Origin: Chara braunii
Taxonomy: Eukaryota; Streptophyta; Charophyceae; Charales; Characeae
Direction of reading: 5' to 3'
DNA length: 47,860 nt
Assembly: GCA_003427395.1 (NCBI GenBank)
Contig: BFEA01000554.1
Coordinates: 857,358-905,217 of the forward strand
Shown piece after piece: positions 43,597 to 47,860 of this stretch. Within the stretch, counting starts at the first letter, position 1. Each line of letters opens with the position of its first letter. The notes below the pieces were generated by a model. The model was not told the origin of the DNA, searched no databases, and saw only the letters and a list, made by a program, of their open reading frames with translations. A program made the position numbers and the translations under genes.

Positions 43597-43651
<55 letters not shown>
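43581..43651. repeat. (CT)n microsatellite
   Basis: About 71 bases of CT repeats, interrupted once by CTATCTAT. Confidence 0.95.
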
Positions 43652-43652
<1 letters not shown>

Positions 43653-43746
43653 GCTTTTCCACTTCTCCTTTCTATCCCACAACACATCTAGCTACCTAAA
43701 TTTATCGGGCCATCTAGGAGGCCATGTGCATCCAAAGCCAACGGGA

Positions 43747-43893
43747 AGGCAAAATGACGGGATGACAACCGCAAACTGAGCGAGCAGCAACAGGACGAGG
43801 ATCTCGATCATCAACAACGATCAAGATCAGTGGCATAGCGGTCTCCATGAACGGGATGGCGAGCAAGACAAACCGCGTTATTGCCTCTTCTTC
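43747..43893 (-). other. Counterpart of the hydrophobic peptide frame
   Basis: The minus-strand frame has TRFVLLAIPFMETAMPLILIVV followed by a DPRPVAARSV stretch, comparable with RLILFIFGPLIAML...ADLGAARDLLAV at 21545-21680. It is preceded in both cases by the TGTATCTTCCC and CGGAAGATTCA blocks. It supports LTR homology; coding status is unproven. Confidence 0.3.
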
Positions 43894-45121
43894 ACTACGT
43901 GAAAAAACGAGGTTGAATCTTCCGTTAGATCATGGGAAGATACACCACAAAATGCTGCTGCATTAACGTATGGCTTGGCACTGCAATTCGCCTCTCGGCT
44001 CATCTCGTACTTCCAGTTTACAACGGTAAGTTATCTCTTCATCCGTGATCCTTGCCCCGCCCATTTGCTACCCTCCTCTATTCCTGCGCATGTATCCAAC
44101 TCACTTTCCTGTCGAAATACATTCCCCCTTCTAACTCAAAATCAGCTAACCTTCTACTAATTCTAGCATCAGATTCGGGTTTGCCTATCGTTAGAACCTC
44201 CGAATCGACTCTCCAACCGCCCGTTTTCATCAAGAAACGGGCGAGATTCGTTGTCCTGCCCCCGTCTTCTTTTCCCTTCCTCCATAGCTCCTCACATCCC
44301 CTTCTCTCAATACCTCCTTCTACACTATTTTTCATCTAAAACTGACACTCCCATCTGGTTCGCCCTAGGCCAAACCCTCAGGATGGCATCTTCTCCCTCC
44401 CAAATTCACTTAGGATCGAAAACGTTTTGTTTCCTTGACTGCGCCCGGCTCCTTCCTCTGCCATCTCTGTTTCTCAGTGCACCTGGCGCCTACCGCCGGC
44501 TAGGTTCAATCAGTCTGTTCCCTTTTCATTTTTGTATGTTTTCGCTGCCTGTGTCCTGTCCCCTGGCTCCTCCTTTGTCATTCGTAGCTCGGCTTCCCTT
44601 TCCTTGGTCTGACAGTACCAGACGAGCGGCCTGCCCGCTGTGTCTAGCCTCCTGTCTGCCATCTCTCTCCCCCTCTGCCTTGCTTTGCTTCCTCATACCT
44701 GGCCCAACTAGACATCCGGATTCACTCCGTTTTTCCGCAGTCGCCCTCCCCACTGACCCCGGCCCCCGCGCGCTGTCCTGTGCGCTACAGCAGCGCACGC
44801 TAGTACAAGCAGCAGGGCGAGCTTACCTGCCTGGCTCCGCCATCGCCCACCTTATTCCCGCATGAACCTGGCAAGGCCCTACGTTTGGGTTCTCTTCCCC
44901 CTTTTTTCCATCCTCTCCTGCAACGCTTGCTACTTCGGCACTATCGCAGCGTCCGCCCACAATAGACCCCCAACACCCAGCTCTCGGTTGATTTCCTTCC
45001 TTTCTCCCTCGACCAAACAGCGCCTTAGTGCAGCGGTACATCCGACAGCCTCGGTCGGCACAAGGGAAACTTCGGAGGAAACCGGCTCCTTATATGCTCC
45101 GCCTGCTGCTGCTAATGCAGC

Positions 45122-45152
45122 TCAATATATCAATATTATTATTATTATTATC

Positions 45153-45183
<31 letters not shown>
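45122..45183. repeat. (ATT)n and poly-T tract
   Basis: ATT repeats followed by about 22 T. The match to the other LTR copy stops here, so this marks a breakpoint relative to 1-411. Confidence 0.9.
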
Positions 45184-46864
45184 ATGTGCAGTCATACGAA
45201 TTGCCCATTAGTATCCCAGCGAGCCCTCACTCGCGCCTTCTCTGGTCGCAGCGCTTGGACCTACAACCAAGCCCCAGACTACTCACCTGCTCCGGCCTTT
45301 CTACGTGGCTCAAATAGCCTCCCCTCCCCTATACCCATTCCGACGAACAGCAGGCCTTCGCCAGTCCCTGCAGCCTGTGCCTTACTCAGGCACAGTTTGT
45401 CGTCTGTGGACCCCCTGTGGACACTCTCTCCTTGGATAACAGCCTCAGAGTCGAGCGTATGGGCCTGCTGCGGGTCTAGACGTAGGCCTGAAAGGCTCGG
45501 ACTTGGTCCTTATAGTAGTAGCACACATTCAAGATAACAACTTTGTAGACTGAAGTGGACTAAGGGCTCCATGTAGCTGGCCTTTGCAGTCTGTGGCCTG
45601 CCCCCTTCAACCAAGCCCCGCCACCCCTTTAGCCTTTCAGCGGACGAACCCTATCCCAGTTTCTCACAGCAAGCCGCAGAGCCGAGGGTGCGCAGGCCTA
45701 GGTAAATCGGCCCGACGGTAGTATTAAATATTCAAATGAGAACTCTGAAGGCCGACGCGGAGAAAAAAACCGCAGGTATATTCATAATCAATCCTCTCAC
45801 CGCAATCCACGGGAAACAGATAGTGCTCCCACGAAAGGCCCACGCCACTTCACGTTTCTCCCGCTTCGTGGGTTAATCACCTACTGGCTCGCATGCACGT
45901 TGAACTCTTCAGCCTACGGTTTCAACAGTTCCTGGGCGTATCAATTGAGCGACGGCCGCTGGTCTCCGAAAACAACTTCGATACCAGTATTGTCACCGCA
46001 TCCCAAAAATGAGACCGACAACTAAAAATAACTAGGGAAAAATAAAATAAAGGTAACAATAAAAACAGGAGCATCGGGAACTCGCACTTTGGGGAACGGG
46101 TACTGCCAGTGCCACTTTTAGCTCCATTGACTGGGCTCACGAATGGGCCGACAACAAAACCAAGGGGGATAGCCCCGCCGGGCCCTCAACCCCTCGGCAC
46201 CTTCAGCCGCTCCGATGTTCCATCGCCGCCGGTCGCCGCTCTCGATCCCTGTACCGTCGCTTTGAAAATCCAATGCCATTACCAATAGTGTTAGTACCCA
46301 AGGCTGAAACGGACTACCGCAAAATTCAATATAAACCGTTGCCGCACGGCATGCGGTGCTACCAAAATACCCCACGGCCACTCCTTCGCCTACGGACCAA
46401 ACTCGTGACTGTCGACCTATGATGCCCGCCGCTCACAGGGCCGGGGTCCGTCCACGACCGTCAACCTCCCGCATCTACCGCGTGGAGGTCACCGCTTGCG
46501 TTCTATTTTCTCTCGCACACCCCAATTACTTTCCAAGGCAACACCACGGTCGATGATGCATATCGTATGAACGCAGACGTACCATGGTCACTTCAATAAA
46601 AGAAAAAAACTTTCCTGGTTTTAGTCAAAGCCAAAAATATTTTGCCGGCGGAAACGCCGACTCTATGGCATCAAGAATAAAAATCATCACGCGTGCCTCA
46701 AAACTGCGCGCCCACACATACTTTGCTTCTAGTCAACCATTCAGTTAACGTGAACAAAAACACAACGGCAACTCATGCAGTGTACTCAAATTTCGAACGA
46801 GACTTATTTTCTGTCACTTGCAAGAACCAGGGCGGATACCCTTGTAAGGGTATTCGCGCCGACA
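45181..46864 (-). repeat. Direct repeat partner of 411-2115
   Basis: This is the start region of the 5' LTR of element 1. It ends at 46864 with CCGACA; to the right the sequence (ACGAGAAAACC...) differs from what follows 2115, as expected of genomic flank against element interior. Confidence 0.8.
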
Positions 46865-47860
46865 ACGAGAAAACCTACTACCTGCGAGTAGGAGGGATGC
46901 AATTCACGACACCATAGCCGTGCTGACTGGATGTAGAGAGAAGCGAATCACGACAACTGTGTTGGTTGGATGTAGAGAGGAAGCACATGCACAATCATAA
47001 ATGAGGTGTATAGATGCGATGATGGCATAACAACTCAGTCCATGTGGTTGTCCCAACGCCTGCACGTACTGCCTTGCCGGAACCAGAGGAGGAGGATTAG
47101 AAGATGGGATGTGTCAAAAGTATCTGTCGGGTGGGCGGTCGATTATCCCAGCGGAGTACGCGTATGCTCATCATTGGATCTTCTCGCATCTGGCAGTGAG
47201 GTGCATTCATGATAGTCCTGGCGCAAGTCTCTCCTTAGTTTCAGTAGATGATTCAGTGCGCCATTAATTGACGTGGAACAAAGCTTGGGTACCAATCAAA
47301 TATACGTTTTTTATTCGAATAATACATTGCACATGCATTCCATTCTCGGTGCCTTCTATTACAGGGAGAAGTGGACTAACCTTCGAAAATTAGATATCCT
47401 AACCCTTAAGCAGCATTGGCCGCGGGGGGAGGGCGGTGTTCTGCTGCGCGCCGGAATCGGGTTGAAGTTTTATGCAGGCCGGCCGATGAAGGCGATCGAG
47501 CGAGGGGGGGCGTGCAGAGCGGTGAGTGCACCGAATTGTTCACAGTGCGCCAGAAAACAAGAGAGCGCGTCCATGGGGCCCCGCGGTGGCGGGCGTCGAT
47601 GCGAGGGTATATTTCGAAGCGCCCGCTGTCGGATAGCAAGATATGTCGTTTTGTGGCGCGCTCCTTTTTTTATTTTTTGTTTTCTATTCTCGACCGGTTT
47701 TTCTTTTTTTTTCCTTCTTTTCTTTCCTTTTTCTTTATTTTCCCGTTGTGTTTTTTGGCGGTCGGCGACAAGAGGGTGTCGAAAGAAGAAAGTTTCCCAC
47801 GCACTCACTCACTCACACCTGCCCGCCTGCCCGCCCACCCACCCACTCACACACACACCC
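46865..47860. other. Flanking sequence, nothing recognised
   Basis: About 1 kb outside element 1. A TGACTGGATGTAGAGAG-like block occurs twice (near 46923 and 46964). From 47660 the sequence is T- and C-rich and ends in CACTCACTCAC and CCCACCCA runs. A minus-strand frame at 47470-47808 is Lys/Arg-rich because of this bias and I do not support it. Confidence 0.4.

Larger units (their letters stand above)
1..46864 (-). mobile_element. Outer giant-LTR, gag-only retrotransposon (element 1), interrupted
   Basis: Reading on the minus strand, I see an LTR start (TGTCGGCGCG at 46864), an LTR end (GCGCCCGACA at 5308), a tRNA-Asp primer site (5305-5288), an internal region (5287-2116) and a second LTR start (TGTCGGCGCG at 2115) that runs out of the window. 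The LTR termini are short inverted repeats, TGTCGG/CCGACA, as expected of LTRs. The 5' LTR is split by element A (9894-37816). Without element A the 5' LTR would be about 13.6 kb, while the inverted relative at 17616-26426 is 8.8 kb, so the left copy probably holds further insertions. No pol is present. The target duplication cannot be checked because the left end lies outside the window; the right flank begins ACGAG at 46865. Confidence 0.65.
37817..46864 (-). mobile_element. 5' portion of the 5' LTR of element 1, with extra sequence
   Basis: The right end (46864 to 45181) matches the other LTR start (2115 to 411). About 43960-43750 matches 20690-21500 of the plus-strand copy (TGTATCTTCCC, then CGGAAGATTCA and a hydrophobic frame). 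Between about 37.8 and 43.5 kb I found no match to the other copies, and this part makes the LTR about 5 kb longer, so other insertions are likely. Apart from the ORF at 41023-41493 I see no supported gene. The 39.9-45.1 kb part is rich in C and T, which produces spurious open frames. Confidence 0.5.

Noticed and set aside
44251-44865. 204-codon plus-strand frame
   Set aside because: The region is strongly C/T-biased, which removes stop codons; the product is Ser/Pro/Leu-rich with no recognisable motif.
47406-47808. Minus-strand Lys/Arg-rich frames
   Set aside because: The composition follows the T-rich plus strand; no conserved pattern and no start context.

Overview
The window looks like repeat-rich plant-lineage DNA, most likely from a charophyte green alga of the Chara type. 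I infer this from the flavour of the Ty3/gypsy pol protein (RT, RNase H and integrase motifs resembling what I remember of Chara retroelements) and from tRNA-Asp primer binding sites of the plant gypsy type; no search was possible. I see no host gene. Nearly everything reads as nested LTR retrotransposons, all homologies below being judged by eye.

Outer element (minus sense, called element 1). Its 5' LTR starts at 46864 and ends at 5308, but is split by a later insertion at 9894-37816. A primer binding site for tRNA-Asp lies at 5288-5305. A short internal region without pol (2116-5287) follows, with a decayed gag zinc-knuckle at about 4152-4334. The 3' LTR begins at 2115 and runs out of the window. 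The start regions of the two LTRs (411-2115 and 45181-46864) match with roughly 5% differences in the stretch I compared.

Inserted element (minus sense, called element A, 9894-37816). It has a pair of 2.6-2.7 kb LTRs differing by about 2% in one compared stretch, a tRNA-Asp primer site at 35207-35224, an unusual chain of repeated-module ORFs before gag (32930-34886), then decayed gag, protease, RT, RNase H and a truncated integrase (32871 down to 27920). The LTR itself carries a 182-aa ORF of the same module family, intact in the left copy and broken in the right one.

Second, older and inverted copy of the element 1 family (plus sense, 12567-26426), lying inside element A. It has a gag-only coding region with a CX2CX4HX4C knuckle (12591-15234), a non-coding 3' region (15235-17615) and an 8.8 kb 3' LTR (17616-26426). 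Its RNA-like features are diverged from element 1 but align in order.

The most interesting signal is in the giant LTRs of the element 1 family. Downstream of a TATA box, the copy at 5308-9893 carries an array of about 17 hairpins (7464-8704) with an invariant AACTTA loop and outer stems that change by compensatory substitutions. The other copy has an unrelated 49-bp tandem array at the same place (23512-24170), plus a ten-unit array of tRNA-like A-box/hairpin units (19006-19635). The family thus looks like a gag-only, very long-LTR element with a structured leader RNA, possibly mobilised in trans by a pol-bearing relative such as element A. That last link is inference.
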